Positions 1 through 8,946 are shown, counted from the stretch's first letter. The stretch: DNA of 64,000 bases from Agrococcus baldri (GCA_007988785.1 BJUU01000008.1:1-64000); one strand, 5' to 3'. Made by a program: numbers and translations. Notes: generated from the letters alone by a model not told the origin.

Positions 1-129
1 GGCCGGAGCCGCCGCCGCGAACGGGGCCGGCATCACCGACAGGACGAGGGCAGTGAGTGCCGCGACGGTGATGCCCGACCACCTGCGGCGACCGGAGGGG
101 GTTGCACTGCTCGAACGCTGCGTGCTCAC
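1..129 (-). CDS. Secreted protein, N-terminal fragment (runs off window)
   Basis: Only the first 43 codons are present, read on the minus strand from a GTG at 129. They encode a classic Sec signal peptide: a basic stretch (GRRRW), a hydrophobic core (ITVAALTALVLSV) and an Ala-rich end with a likely AxA cleavage site. A strong AAGGAG (135-140, minus strand) sits 5 nt before the GTG, which fixes the start. The gene faces the IclR regulator, and the first of three operator-like repeats (167-187) lies in its promoter region, so it may belong to the same regulon. The mature part is outside the window, so the function cannot be named. Confidence 0.75.
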   Translation of the reverse strand, partial: MSTQRSSSATPSGRRRWSGITVAALTALVLSVMPAPFAAAAPA

Positions 130-166
130 GGTGGCTCCTTCGCATCCCGTTTGGCCGCAACTATCA

Positions 167-324
167 ACATGGATCGCCGTTCCATGTCGAGAGTTCCACG
201 TCGGTTTATCGAATCGTTACCTTGCTGTCGCGTGCCACGTCGCGTTACCCATTCGTTACATGGAATGCCTTTCCACGTTGCCGATGGTTTGCTACGTTCG
301 CCGACATGGAACAGCGTGCCACGT
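167..324. promoter_or_regulatory. Three IclR-type operator palindromes plus two half sites
   Basis: The intergenic DNA has three copies of an inverted repeat of the form ACATGGAA-N5-TTCCACGT, at 167-187, 258-278 and 304-324, each with at most one or two mismatches. Half sites GTTCCACGTCG (193-203) and GTGCCACGTCG (232-242) lie between them. The third palindrome covers the start codon of the IclR gene at 306. IclR-family proteins commonly bind such palindromes and repress their own gene, so this is probably the operator array controlling both divergent transcripts. The regulator-site pairing is inferred. Confidence 0.7.
293..298 (+). promoter_or_regulatory. -10 box of a leaderless promoter (IclR gene)
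   Basis: TACGTT ends 7 nt before the ATG at 306. Nothing resembling a ribosome binding site precedes that ATG, so transcription probably begins at or next to the start codon. Confidence 0.45.
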
Positions 325-1112
325 CGTATCACTCGCAAGGGCTCAACCGAGCCCTGGCGATCCTGCGCCTGCTCGGCAAGGCGAGCACGCCGCTGACGCT
401 GGCTGCGATCGCCTCGCAGCTCGAGCTGCCGAAGTCGACGGCTGTCCGCCTCCTGCTGGTCATGGAGGAGGAAGGGTTCGTGCGCCGGTCCGGCGAGCAT
501 CCCGCGTACTCGATCGGGCACGCCATCCACGAGATCGCGGAGGGGTATCGGCCGCCGAGCATGGCCGAGGTCACCGCCGGCGTCCTCAGCAGGCTCGCCG
601 ACGAGGTGGGCTTCACCGCGAACCTCGGCGTGCTCGAAGGACCCTCGGTCCTGCACCTGCACGTCGCCGAGCCGCAGCGCGCGCTTCGCTTCGCGACGGG
701 CGGGATGCTCGACTTCGCCTACTGCACCGGGCTCGGCAAGCTGCTCATGTCGGTGCTGCCCGAGGCTGCGATCGACGCCCACCTGCCAGAGGCGGAGCCG
801 TACACCAGCTGGACCCCGCACACCATCACGACCCGGGCCGGCATCGTCGCCGAGCTCGAGCGGATCCGAGAGGCGGGCCACAGCGTCGACGACGAGGAGC
901 GCAACCGAGGCGTCACCTGCATGGCCGTCCTGCTGCCGACGGATGACGCTCCCACGCTCGCGCTGTCGGTCTCGGGCCCCAGCGGCGAGCTCGATGCCTC
1001 CGCCCGCGAGCGGCTCCTGCCGGTCCTGAACGCGGCGGCGGCCGAGCTCGTCGCCCTGCCGGGGTTCGACACCGCCCTCGCCCCGCTGCGAAGCCGGATG
1101 ACCCTCGCATGA
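306..1112 (+). CDS. IclR-family transcriptional regulator
   Basis: This 268-residue protein has the IclR layout: an N-terminal winged helix-turn-helix (about residues 10-75, with LTLAAIASQLELPKSTAVRL as the recognition region) and a C-terminal effector-binding domain (about 80-260). IclR proteins sense small catabolic substrates and repress or activate nearby operons. I chose ATG 306 because it is the only in-frame ATG giving the usual family length. It has no Shine-Dalgarno sequence and follows a -10-like TACGTT, so the mRNA is probably leaderless. The stop overlaps the next start (ATGA at 1109), so the regulator is co-transcribed with the catabolic operon it probably controls. An operator-like palindrome covers its own start codon. 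Confidence 0.9.
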   Translation: MEQRATSYHSQGLNRALAILRLLGKASTPLTLAAIASQLELPKSTAVRLLLVMEEEGFVRRSGEHPAYSIGHAIHEIAEGYRPPSMAEVTAGVLSRLADEVGFTANLGVLEGPSVLHLHVAEPQRALRFATGGMLDFAYCTGLGKLLMSVLPEAAIDAHLPEAEPYTSWTPHTITTRAGIVAELERIREAGHSVDDEERNRGVTCMAVLLPTDDAPTLALSVSGPSGELDASARERLLPVLNAAAAELVALPGFDTALAPLRSRMTLA

Positions 1113-2005
1113 TCATCGACGTCCACAGCCACTGCCACCAGCCGGAGCACTGGGGTCGCGAGCACGAGGACCACTGGCAGGGCTCCTACGGCGGCGAGCC
1201 GTACCCGGTCGTCACGCCCGAGTCGTACGACCGGGTGATGCAGGAGGCAGGGGTCGACGTCGCGGTCGTCTTCGGCCTTGCCGCGTCCCAGGCCGGCGTG
1301 CGCACGCCGAACGCCTTCGTCGCCGACTTCGTCTCGACGATGCGGACGCCTGCGATCCCGTTCTGCTCGATCGACCCGCTCGACGACGACTGGCGCGACC
1401 AGCTCGATGAGGCGATCGAGCTCGGCTTCCAGGGCGTGAAGCTCTATCCGGTGCTCTCGCTCTTCGACCCGCTCGCCCCCGAGTTCGACGAGTTCTACAC
1501 GACGCTGCAGTCGAACGGCATGGTGGCCCTCTGGCACATGGGCGCCACGCCCAGCCCGATCGGCCGGCTCGCGGTGAGCCAGCCGATGATGATCGACGAG
1601 GTCGCCCGCCGTCACCCGGACCTGACGCAGGTCATGGCGCATATGGGACACCCCTGGCAGCGCGACACGAACGTCGTGCTGCGCAAGAACCGGCGCGTGT
1701 TCGCCGATGTCTCCGGTGTCCCGTCGCGACCGATGGACGCCTTCTTCGCGCTCGTCGGAGCGCAGGAGTGGCGCACGGTCGACAAGCTCGTCTTCGGCTC
1801 CGACTACCCCCTCTGGACGCCCGCGCAGGCCATCGCGAACCTCCGCTCGATCGCGCAGTTCCGCGCCGGGAACCTGCCGTTCGTGGCCGACGACACGGTC
1901 GAGCAGATCATCCACTGCGACGCGCTGCAGATGCTCGAGCTCTCGGACCCCCGCGTCACCGACCCCATCGACGCGCACTCTTCCAATCCAAGGAGCACCA
2001 CGTGA
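1109..2005 (+). CDS. Amidohydrolase-2 family metal-dependent hydrolase
   Basis: This 298-residue TIM-barrel protein belongs to the amidohydrolase-2 family (the ACMS decarboxylase/LigJ/lactonase group). It opens with the metal-binding HxH motif (DVHSHCH, residues 4-10). Later come the barrel histidine region (VMAHMGH) and the conserved acid in VFGSDYPLW. Family members hydrolyse, hydrate or decarboxylate small carboxylates and lactones, and the reaction here cannot be fixed. It overlaps the IclR gene by 4 bp and the aminotransferase gene by GTGA, so it is the second gene of the operon. It probably acts on an intermediate made by the neighbouring enzymes. Confidence 0.82.
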   Translation: MIIDVHSHCHQPEHWGREHEDHWQGSYGGEPYPVVTPESYDRVMQEAGVDVAVVFGLAASQAGVRTPNAFVADFVSTMRTPAIPFCSIDPLDDDWRDQLDEAIELGFQGVKLYPVLSLFDPLAPEFDEFYTTLQSNGMVALWHMGATPSPIGRLAVSQPMMIDEVARRHPDLTQVMAHMGHPWQRDTNVVLRKNRRVFADVSGVPSRPMDAFFALVGAQEWRTVDKLVFGSDYPLWTPAQAIANLRSIAQFRAGNLPFVADDTVEQIIHCDALQMLELSDPRVTDPIDAHSSNPRSTT

Positions 2006-3327
2006 CATCCGTCTCCCGTCGCCTCGCAGAGGCGGCAGAGCGCATCATCCCCGGCGGAGTGAACTCCGCCACCCGCAGCATCGGCGCCCCCTGGGCGTGG
2101 AGGTCTGCGCACGGCGCGACCATGACCGACATGGACGGCGGCGTCTACACCGACTACCACGCCGCGTTCGGCGCGATCCTCCTCGGACACAGCGACGAGC
2201 GGGTCAACGACGCAGTCACCCGCGCCATCGCCGACATCGACCTCGTGGGCGTGGGCACGACGGAGCTCGAGGTGGAGGCGGCGCAGCTGATCGTGGATGC
2301 CATCCCGAGCGCTGAGATGGTCATCAGCACCATGAGCGGCTCGGAGGCGACGTTCCAGGCGGTCCGCCTCGCACGCGGCGCGACGGGGCGCCCCTACATC
2401 CTGAAGTTCCAGGGCTGCTTCCACGGCTCCTACGACGCGCTCGCGCGCAACGTCATCTCGACGCCCGATCGCGCGTGGAAGCGCGACCCCAACTCGTCCG
2501 GCATCCTCGACGACGCCGTCGACCACACGCTCATCGCCGAGTTCAACGACCTCGCCTCGGTGGAGGAGCTGTTCGCGCTGCACCCCGAGCAGATCGCGGC
2601 CGTGATCCTCGAGCCCGTGCCGCACAACGTCGGCGCGCTGCTGCCCGAGCAGTCGTTCCTCGAGGGCCTGCGGGAGATCACCCGGAAGCACGGCACCGTC
2701 CTCATCTTCGACGAGGTGATCAGCGGCTTCCGCCACGCGCTCGGCGGGTACCAGGAGCTCTGCGGCGTCACGCCGGACCTGACGACGTTCGGCAAGGCGA
2801 TGGGCAACGGGTTCCCGGTCGCGGGCCTCGCCGGCAGCGCCGAGATCATGTCGAACTTCACCCCCACCGGCGGCACGGTGATGCTGGCGGGCACCTTCAA
2901 CGGCAACGCCTCATCGATGGCCGCCGCCATCGCCACCATCAAGGTGCTGCAGGATCCAGAGGTCGACTTCTACGGTCACGTCTACCGCCTCGGCGACCGC
3001 ATGCGCACGGGACTCCAGTCGATCGCAGACCACCTCGGCATCGCCGCGCGCATCGCCGGCATCGGATCCGTGTTCGTCCCGTACTTCCTCGAGGGGGAGG
3101 TGCGCGGCTACCGCGATCTGCTGCGCAACAACACCGAGGCCAACGCCGCGTTCCACCGCCGCATGATCGACAAGGGCTCGTTCATGTACCCGATGGCGCT
3201 GAAGCGGAACCACATCTCGCTCGCGCACACCGAGGCCCACATCGACCGGACGCTCGCGCAGGCCGAGGACGTCCTCGCCGCCATGGCGCGCGAGGGGCTC
3301 TTCGAGACCGCGAGGGCCGTGGCCTGA
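2002..3327 (+). CDS. Class III PLP-dependent aminotransferase/aminomutase
   Basis: This 441-residue fold-type I PLP enzyme resembles glutamate-1-semialdehyde aminomutase and related class III aminotransferases. It shows the N-terminal PGGVNSATR signature, the PLP-contacting Asp in IFDEVISGF (about D237) and the Schiff-base lysine in TTFGKAMGNG (about K265). GTG 2002 is chosen because AAGGAG (1990-1995) lies 6 nt upstream and the 4-bp overlap matches the operon style. A role in tetrapyrrole synthesis is unlikely because the neighbours are catabolic. It more likely moves or removes the amino group of the substrate handled by this operon. Confidence 0.83.
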   Translation: MTSVSRRLAEAAERIIPGGVNSATRSIGAPWAWRSAHGATMTDMDGGVYTDYHAAFGAILLGHSDERVNDAVTRAIADIDLVGVGTTELEVEAAQLIVDAIPSAEMVISTMSGSEATFQAVRLARGATGRPYILKFQGCFHGSYDALARNVISTPDRAWKRDPNSSGILDDAVDHTLIAEFNDLASVEELFALHPEQIAAVILEPVPHNVGALLPEQSFLEGLREITRKHGTVLIFDEVISGFRHALGGYQELCGVTPDLTTFGKAMGNGFPVAGLAGSAEIMSNFTPTGGTVMLAGTFNGNASSMAAAIATIKVLQDPEVDFYGHVYRLGDRMRTGLQSIADHLGIAARIAGIGSVFVPYFLEGEVRGYRDLLRNNTEANAAFHRRMIDKGSFMYPMALKRNHISLAHTEAHIDRTLAQAEDVLAAMAREGLFETARAVA

Positions 3328-3328
3328 C

Positions 3329-4888
3329 ATGACCTCGATCTCCCGCACCGTGCTGACCGGAGGCCTCGTCGCCGACGGGCTCGGCGGCGACCCGTTCCTC
3401 GGCGATGTCGTCATCGTCGGAGACCGGATCGACGCCGTCGTCGCGGCGCCCGAGCGCCCCACCGGCGGCTACGACGCGGAGATCATCGACTGCACGGGCC
3501 GGGTCGTCGCGCCGGGCTTCGTCGACATCCACTGCCACTCCGACCTCAGCCTGCTCGCCTATCCGGGCAACGAGAGCCGCGTCACCCAGGGCATCACGAC
3601 CGAGGTCGTCGGCAACTGCGGCATGACGCCCGCGCCCGGCAACGCCGACGTCGACGGCCTGGCGCGCGTCATCAGCACGATCGACGTCACACCCGATCTG
3701 GAATGGAGCTGGAGCGACGTCGCCGGCTGGCTGCAGGCGCTCGACGACTGCCCCACGGCGACCAACGTCGCCGCGCACGTCGGGCATGGCTCGGCACGGT
3801 TCGCCGCGAGCGGCACCAGCACGGCTGCCCTCGACGGCAGCCAGCTCAGCGCGCTCGAGCGCGAGGTGCAGGAGGCGTTCTCGGCCGGCGTCGTCGGCGC
3901 CAGCCTCGGCCTGATGTACGCCCCGGGCGAGTCGGCCGGCGCCGAGGAGCTCGCCGCGGTCGCGCGCATCGTCGCCGCGCACGACGGCGTCCTGTCGGCG
4001 CACCTGCGCGACTACCGCACGGGCGCGCTCCGGCGCTCGATCGACGAGCTGGCCGGAGTCGCCGGCGACGGCGGGCCGAGGCTGCAGATCTCGCACCTGC
4101 GCGGCGTGGGCGGAGCAGGCGGCTTCGCCGAGGTGCTCGCGCACCTCGAGACGCTGCGGGAGTCGAAGGACATCGCCGCCGACGCCTACCCCTACGTGCA
4201 CGGGCACACCACGCTGCTCCAGCTGCTGCCGTCGCAGCTGCGCGCCGCGGGGCCGGACGCCGTGGTCGAGGCGTGCCAGGCCGACCCGGCGGCGATCGCC
4301 GGCCTCTTCGAGGCCTCCGGCTACCGGCGCGATCAGATCATCGTCATGAAGGCGGCCGGGACCCCCGAGGCCGTGGGGAGGGATCTCACCGACTCCGACG
4401 GCGATCCCTGGCGCTGGCTCGTCGACCTGCTGATCGCGAACCGGGGGATGGTGGATGTCGCCGTCGAGAGCGGGCTGTGGAGCGACGTCGACCTGACGCT
4501 CGCCACGCCCTGGGTCAGCATCGCCTCCGACGGCACCGCGCTCGACCGCACGCACCGCGCATCCGCCGCCCACCCTCGCTCCTGGGGAGCGTTCTCCGCC
4601 GGCTATCGGCGGCTGCGGCAGCACGGCACGCCCATCGGCGAGGCCGTCCGTCGCCTCTCGACCGCGCCGGCCTCGCGCGTCGGGATCACCAGCGGCATCC
4701 GCCGAGGGCATCGCGCCGACCTGGTCGTGATCGACGACCTCGCCTTCGACGCCGCGGCGACGTTCGCGCAGCCGGCGCAGCCCTCCGTCGGGCTCGACCA
4801 CGTCTTCGTCAACGGCTCGGCCGTCGTCGCGTCCGGACGACCCACCGGCGCACGTCCGGGAGCACTCATCAGGAAGCGGCAGCAGTGA
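3329..4888 (+). CDS. N-acyl-D-amino-acid deacylase (D-aminoacylase family)
   Basis: This 519-residue protein belongs to amidohydrolase family 3, D-aminoacylase group. It has the metal-binding HxH in GFVDIHCHSDL (H68, H70), the cysteine in GNCGMTP (C97) that bridges metal in D-aminoacylases, a later ISHLRG histidine, and the catalytic-Asp region SDGTAL near residue 395. The family hydrolyses N-acyl-D-amino acids to a fatty acid or acetate and a free D-amino acid. It starts 1 nt after the previous stop. Together with a D-amino-acid-type PLP enzyme and RidA downstream, it suggests that the operon degrades an N-acylated D-amino compound; that reading is inference. Confidence 0.85.
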   Translation: MTSISRTVLTGGLVADGLGGDPFLGDVVIVGDRIDAVVAAPERPTGGYDAEIIDCTGRVVAPGFVDIHCHSDLSLLAYPGNESRVTQGITTEVVGNCGMTPAPGNADVDGLARVISTIDVTPDLEWSWSDVAGWLQALDDCPTATNVAAHVGHGSARFAASGTSTAALDGSQLSALEREVQEAFSAGVVGASLGLMYAPGESAGAEELAAVARIVAAHDGVLSAHLRDYRTGALRRSIDELAGVAGDGGPRLQISHLRGVGGAGGFAEVLAHLETLRESKDIAADAYPYVHGHTTLLQLLPSQLRAAGPDAVVEACQADPAAIAGLFEASGYRRDQIIVMKAAGTPEAVGRDLTDSDGDPWRWLVDLLIANRGMVDVAVESGLWSDVDLTLATPWVSIASDGTALDRTHRASAAHPRSWGAFSAGYRRLRQHGTPIGEAVRRLSTAPASRVGITSGIRRGHRADLVVIDDLAFDAAATFAQPAQPSVGLDHVFVNGSAVVASGRPTGARPGALIRKRQQ

Positions 4889-5901
4889 TGGAACACGGAA
4901 CGCCACTGGGCATCGGCATCGTCGGCGTCGGCGGCATCGCGCTGTCGCACATGGCCGCGCTGCGCACGATGACGAGCGCACAGCTCGTCGCGGTGTGCGA
5001 CGTGGACGCAGCCCGCGCCGCCGAGGTGGCGCACGCGGAGCGCTGCGCGGGCTACGGCTCGGTCGAGGCGCTGCTCGCCGACGACGCCGTCGAGGCCGTG
5101 ATCGTCTGCACCCCGAACATGACGCACGAGGCGCTCGGCCTGCAGGTGCTCGCGGCAGGCAAGCACCTGCTGATGGAGAAGCCGCTGGCGATGACCCCCG
5201 AGGGGGCGCGCGCGGTCGCGGACGAGGCGGCCGCTCGCGGACTCGCGCTCGCGGTTGGCCACAGCCACCGCTTCACCGACCAGAGCCTGGCCATCCGCGA
5301 GGTCATCGATGCGGGTGAGATCGGCACGCCGCGCTTCGTCCGCGTGGTCATGAACGGCGGATGGATCTGGCCCGGCTGGCAGGCATGGGTGCTGAACCCG
5401 GAGCTCTCCGGCGGGCACTCGCTGCACAACGGCATCCACATCGTCGACCTCGCGAGCTGGTGGATCGGAGAGCCGGCCACGAGCGTCTTCTCGGTCGGGC
5501 AGCACGCCACGAGCGAAGCGCTGGAGATCCACGACTACCTGGTCATGGAGCTCGGCTTCGCGAGCGGCGCATCGGCCGTGTGCGAGATCAGCCGCGGCGA
5601 GCGGCCCCGCAGCGCCGGCTACCTGGAGCTCACCGTCGTGGGCACCGCGGGCGTCGTCTCGCGCACCTGGGACGCGGAGGGCGTGCTCGCCTGGACCGAC
5701 GCGGGTCTCACCGCCTGGGACATCGAGGGCTCCGCAGCCCGCGTCTTCCTCCGCGAGCTCGAGGCCTTCGTCGCCGCGGCACGCAGCGGGGCCGAGGTCA
5801 TCCCGCCGGTGTCGGCCGCCATCCACGCCGTCGACATCGCCGCCGCATCCGAGGCCTCGCTGCGCGAGGGCCGCACCATCGCGATCGGAGCACCGGCATG
5901 A
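4888..5901 (+). CDS. Gfo/Idh/MocA-family NAD(P)-dependent oxidoreductase
   Basis: This 337-residue oxidoreductase has an N-terminal Rossmann domain (GVGGIA near residues 13-18) and the catalytic EKP triad (E97-K98-P99). The C-terminal alpha/beta domain carries the HNGIHIVDLASWW helix, where the catalytic histidine normally lies. Members oxidise or reduce sugars, inositols, sugar acids and related alcohols. The start ATG shares a base with the previous stop (TGATG). It is followed with a 4-bp overlap by a short protein resembling only the second half of the same family. Confidence 0.87.
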   Translation: MEHGTPLGIGIVGVGGIALSHMAALRTMTSAQLVAVCDVDAARAAEVAHAERCAGYGSVEALLADDAVEAVIVCTPNMTHEALGLQVLAAGKHLLMEKPLAMTPEGARAVADEAAARGLALAVGHSHRFTDQSLAIREVIDAGEIGTPRFVRVVMNGGWIWPGWQAWVLNPELSGGHSLHNGIHIVDLASWWIGEPATSVFSVGQHATSEALEIHDYLVMELGFASGASAVCEISRGERPRSAGYLELTVVGTAGVVSRTWDAEGVLAWTDAGLTAWDIEGSAARVFLRELEAFVAAARSGAEVIPPVSAAIHAVDIAAASEASLREGRTIAIGAPA

Positions 5902-6410
5902 CCGCCTCGCTGACCATCCAGCCCGGGTACACCCGCGCGCTCGCCGCGGTGCGCAGCGCCGAGATCGGTCTGCTGCGCGCCGTGGCCCTCGACGTCGTCA
6001 GCATCGGCGCGGGCAACGCCCTGCGCGAGCTCGGCACCGAGGCGATCGACGTGCTGCGCGCCGCGACCGGGCCGACCACGGTCGACCTCCAGGCGCACTC
6101 GACCGCGGACGGCGGTGCCACGACGTTCCTCGGCCGGGCCGGTCGCGGGGTCGTGGTGAGCGCGCACCTGTCGATCGTCGAGGGGGAGCGCCGGGAGCAC
6201 CTGCGCGCGGCGATCCGGCTCGTCGGCACGCACGGCTCCGTGCTCGTGGACCTGCTGCGCCCGCGGCTGGACGTGCGCACCGCGGCCGGCACGAGGCAGG
6301 TGCCGTTCGGCGTGCCCCGCGCGGATGCGCCGCTGGGCGATGCAGCCGACACCCTTGCCGCGATCGCCGAATCGGCGCGATCCGGCCGAACCACATCGAT
6401 CACCTGGTGA
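5898..6410 (+). CDS. Stand-alone domain resembling the Gfo/Idh/MocA C-terminal half
   Basis: This 170-residue protein has no Rossmann motif and no EKP. Its pattern looks like the substrate-binding half of Gfo/Idh/MocA proteins: an early helix (GNALRELGTEAIDVL), then strands such as VVVSAHLSIV, IRLVGTHGSVLVDLL and LDVRTAAG. ATG 5898 overlaps the stop of the full-length oxidoreductase (ATGA), so the two are translationally coupled. It could form a heteromer with its neighbour or be a degenerate paralogue. The reading frame is intact and the codon use matches its neighbours, so it is probably a real gene. The family assignment rests on visual resemblance only. Confidence 0.6.
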   Translation: MTASLTIQPGYTRALAAVRSAEIGLLRAVALDVVSIGAGNALRELGTEAIDVLRAATGPTTVDLQAHSTADGGATTFLGRAGRGVVVSAHLSIVEGERREHLRAAIRLVGTHGSVLVDLLRPRLDVRTAAGTRQVPFGVPRADAPLGDAADTLAAIAESARSGRTTSITW

Positions 6411-6423
6411 CGGAGGACGAGAC

Positions 6424-7269
6424 ATGAAGTGGCTGACATTCGACGACGACGGTGCCGTCAGGCACGGCTACGTCGAGGGCGACGAGATCGTCGTGACCGG
6501 CGACGGCGACCTGACGGCAGTGGTCCGGGGCGAGGCCGACACCGGTGCCGAGCAGCGCCGACCCCTCCACGGCGCCCGCATCCTCGCTCCGCTGCTCTCG
6601 CCGGGCAAGGTGCTCGCGGCCGCCGCCAACTACCAGGAGCACGTCAAGGAGGCCGGCGGTCCAGCCCGCGACCAGGCGAAGGCGACGCCGAGGCTCTTCC
6701 TCAAGCCCGACACCTCGATCACCGGCCCGGATGCGCCTGTGGTGCTCAACCCGATCACCCAGCAGCTCGACTGGGAGGTGGAGATCGCCGTCGTGATCGG
6801 CCGCCGCGCCGAGGGCGTGCCCGTCGAGGAGGCGCTGGACCACGTGTTCGGCTACGCCACCAGCAACGACATCTCGGCTCGCAGCCTCGACCTGGGCGTC
6901 GAGCGCGACGGCGAGGCCTGGACCGGCTTCTTCGACTGGCTCGAGGGCAAGTGGCTCGACGGCTCCGCACCCATCGGCCCCTACCTCGTCACCGCCGACG
7001 AGGTGCCCGACCCGCAGCGCCTCGACCTGACGCTCGAGCTCAACGGCCGCGTCATGCAGCGCGGCAGCTCGGCCGACATGGTCCACACGGTCGCTGAGCT
7101 CGTGTCGTTCAGCTCACGGCTCATGACCCTCAACCCCGGTGACGTGATCCTGACCGGCACGCCCTCCGGGGTCGGCGCCACCACCGGCGTCTTCCTCAAC
7201 CCCGGCGACAGCATGGTCGCCGAGGTCCAGGGCCTCGGATCCCTGACCACCCCCATCGTGGCGGCCTAG
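6424..7269 (+). CDS. Fumarylacetoacetate hydrolase (FAH) family protein 1
   Basis: This 281-residue FAH-fold protein has the AAANYQEHVKEAG motif, the metal-binding acidic residues of the DWEVEIAVVIG strand, the YATSNDISARSL region and the C-terminal LNPGDVILTGTPSGVG signature. The family hydrolyses or decarboxylates acylpyruvates and also acts on 2-keto-3-deoxy sugar acids. A GGAGG about 8 nt before ATG 6424 supports the start. It ends the first enzymatic block of the operon, 68 bp before the transporter genes. A second, clearly different FAH gene closes the operon at 14884-15750. Confidence 0.88.
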   Translation: MKWLTFDDDGAVRHGYVEGDEIVVTGDGDLTAVVRGEADTGAEQRRPLHGARILAPLLSPGKVLAAAANYQEHVKEAGGPARDQAKATPRLFLKPDTSITGPDAPVVLNPITQQLDWEVEIAVVIGRRAEGVPVEEALDHVFGYATSNDISARSLDLGVERDGEAWTGFFDWLEGKWLDGSAPIGPYLVTADEVPDPQRLDLTLELNGRVMQRGSSADMVHTVAELVSFSSRLMTLNPGDVILTGTPSGVGATTGVFLNPGDSMVAEVQGLGSLTTPIVAA

Positions 7270-7337
7270 GACCGCCATGAGTCGCAGCATCCATCCCTCC
7301 GCATCATCCCGATCCACCTGATCACGAAGGAGTCATC

Positions 7338-8942
7338 ATGAGATCACGTATCGCCGCGGGCGCACTTGCGCTCGGCGTCGCCACCGCGATGCTGGCGGGC
7401 TGCGCCAGCAGCCCCGGCCCTGAGGGGGAGACGGGCGACGACGCCCCCACCTCGGCCAACCTGTACCTGTACCAGAAGCCGGTCGTGTTCAACCCGCTGG
7501 CGCCTGGGCAGGGTGCCGAGCAGCTCACCATGTCGCTCGTGTACAACGGCCTGTTCAACGTCGGCCCGGACTTCGAGCCGGTCCCGCGCCTCGCGGAGTC
7601 GTGGGATGTGTCGGATGACGCTACGAGCTACACGTTCCACCTGCGCGACGGGCTCACGTGGAGCGACGACGAGCCCATCACGGCGGATGACGTGGTCTTC
7701 ACCTACAACCTCTTCGCCGATCCGGACGTCGCCAGCCCCAATGCCGCGCCCTTCGCGGGCGTCGTCGGGTACGAGGATGTCCAGGGAGGCACCGCAGACA
7801 CGCTCGAGGGCATCGTGGCCGAGGACGACCAGACCGTCACGATCACGCTGACGGAGCCGACCCCCGGCTTCCTCGCCCTCTTCGGCAGCGGCTACGGCAT
7901 CCTGCCCGAGCACATCCTCGGCGACGTCGAGCCCAGCGGGATCATGGAGCACGAGTTCTTCACGCACCCCACGGTGAGCTCCGGGCCGTACGTCATGACG
8001 GAGTTCAACGTCGACGAGAACGTGGTGCTCGAGGCCAACCCCAACTACTGGTCCGAGGTGGGCATCGACACGCTCTACCTGCAGATGGTCACCAGCGACG
8101 TCGCCACCGCCCAGCTCGCGACGGGGGAGACCGACGTCGTGCAGATCTCGCCGCAGGACCTCGCGACGGTCGAGGGGCTCGACGGTGTCACCGTCAGCTC
8201 GGCGCCGTCACCCGGGTTCCTGCGCCTGCTCGTGAACTTCCAGAAGTTCGAGGACGAGCGGATCCGCCAGGCGTTCCTCTACGCCATCGACCGCCAGGGC
8301 ATCATCGACGGCGTCCTCGGCGGCCACGGCCAGACGATCAACAGCACGATCATGACCCCGTGGGCACTGCCCGACGACCTCGAGGCCTACGAGTACGACC
8401 CCGAGATGGCTCAGTCGCTCCTCGAGGAGGCCGGCTACGACTTCTCGCAGGAGCTCAGGCTGAGCTGGATCCCGGGCACCGCCGATCGCGATGCAGCGGT
8501 CGGGGTCGTGCTCGAGAACCTGAAGGCGATCGGCATCAACGCCGTCGCCAACCAGATCGAGAGCGCGAATCAGCTGGGCATGATCGAGAACGCGGAGTAC
8601 GACCTCATGGTCTCGGGCGGCGGCACGTACACGCCGGACCCGACGGTCTCGGCCAACGCGCTGCTGTGCGATCGCGTCTTCCCGGCCGGCGGCAACACGT
8701 CCCTCTTCTGCGACGAGGAGCTCGACGCCCTGCTGAACCAGGGCGCCGTGACGGCCGACGAGGACGAGCGCACGGCGATCTACCAGGACGCCGTTCGCCT
8801 CGACAACGAGCTGGTGCCGTACCTGTGGCTCTACGTGCCCGACACGCTGTGGGCGACGAGCGACCGCCTGCAGGGCTTCGAGCCGCACGGTGACTTCGCC
8901 AACGGCTTCTGGAACGCCGCCGACTGGACGGTGACGGACTGA
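7338..8942 (+). CDS. ABC transporter substrate-binding lipoprotein (peptide/opine/nickel type)
   Basis: This 534-residue family-5 extracellular solute-binding protein has a lipoprotein signal peptide with lipobox LAGC (Cys22). The mature part has the usual order: AESWDVSDDATSYTFHLRDG, then DVVFTYN, with the C-terminal lobe containing RQAFLYAIDR. Cluster C binding proteins capture oligopeptides, opines, nickel or glutathione-like solutes. Strong AAGGAG precedes ATG 7338. It is directly followed by two permeases and a fused ATPase. The mixed catabolic surroundings suggest it imports the pathway substrate and not general peptides. Confidence 0.92.
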   Translation: MRSRIAAGALALGVATAMLAGCASSPGPEGETGDDAPTSANLYLYQKPVVFNPLAPGQGAEQLTMSLVYNGLFNVGPDFEPVPRLAESWDVSDDATSYTFHLRDGLTWSDDEPITADDVVFTYNLFADPDVASPNAAPFAGVVGYEDVQGGTADTLEGIVAEDDQTVTITLTEPTPGFLALFGSGYGILPEHILGDVEPSGIMEHEFFTHPTVSSGPYVMTEFNVDENVVLEANPNYWSEVGIDTLYLQMVTSDVATAQLATGETDVVQISPQDLATVEGLDGVTVSSAPSPGFLRLLVNFQKFEDERIRQAFLYAIDRQGIIDGVLGGHGQTINSTIMTPWALPDDLEAYEYDPEMAQSLLEEAGYDFSQELRLSWIPGTADRDAAVGVVLENLKAIGINAVANQIESANQLGMIENAEYDLMVSGGGTYTPDPTVSANALLCDRVFPAGGNTSLFCDEELDALLNQGAVTADEDERTAIYQDAVRLDNELVPYLWLYVPDTLWATSDRLQGFEPHGDFANGFWNAADWTVTD

Positions 8943-8946
8943 TCGC

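Noticed and set aside
102-305. An upstream extension of the IclR protein from ATG 102.
   Set aside because: It would translate the operator array and the opposite signal-peptide gene and add about 68 residues with no family resemblance. ATG 306 gives the usual IclR length.
2002-3327. Class III aminotransferase as hemL (glutamate-1-semialdehyde aminomutase).
   Set aside because: It is embedded in a catabolic operon with no heme gene nearby, so the biosynthetic symbol is not justified.
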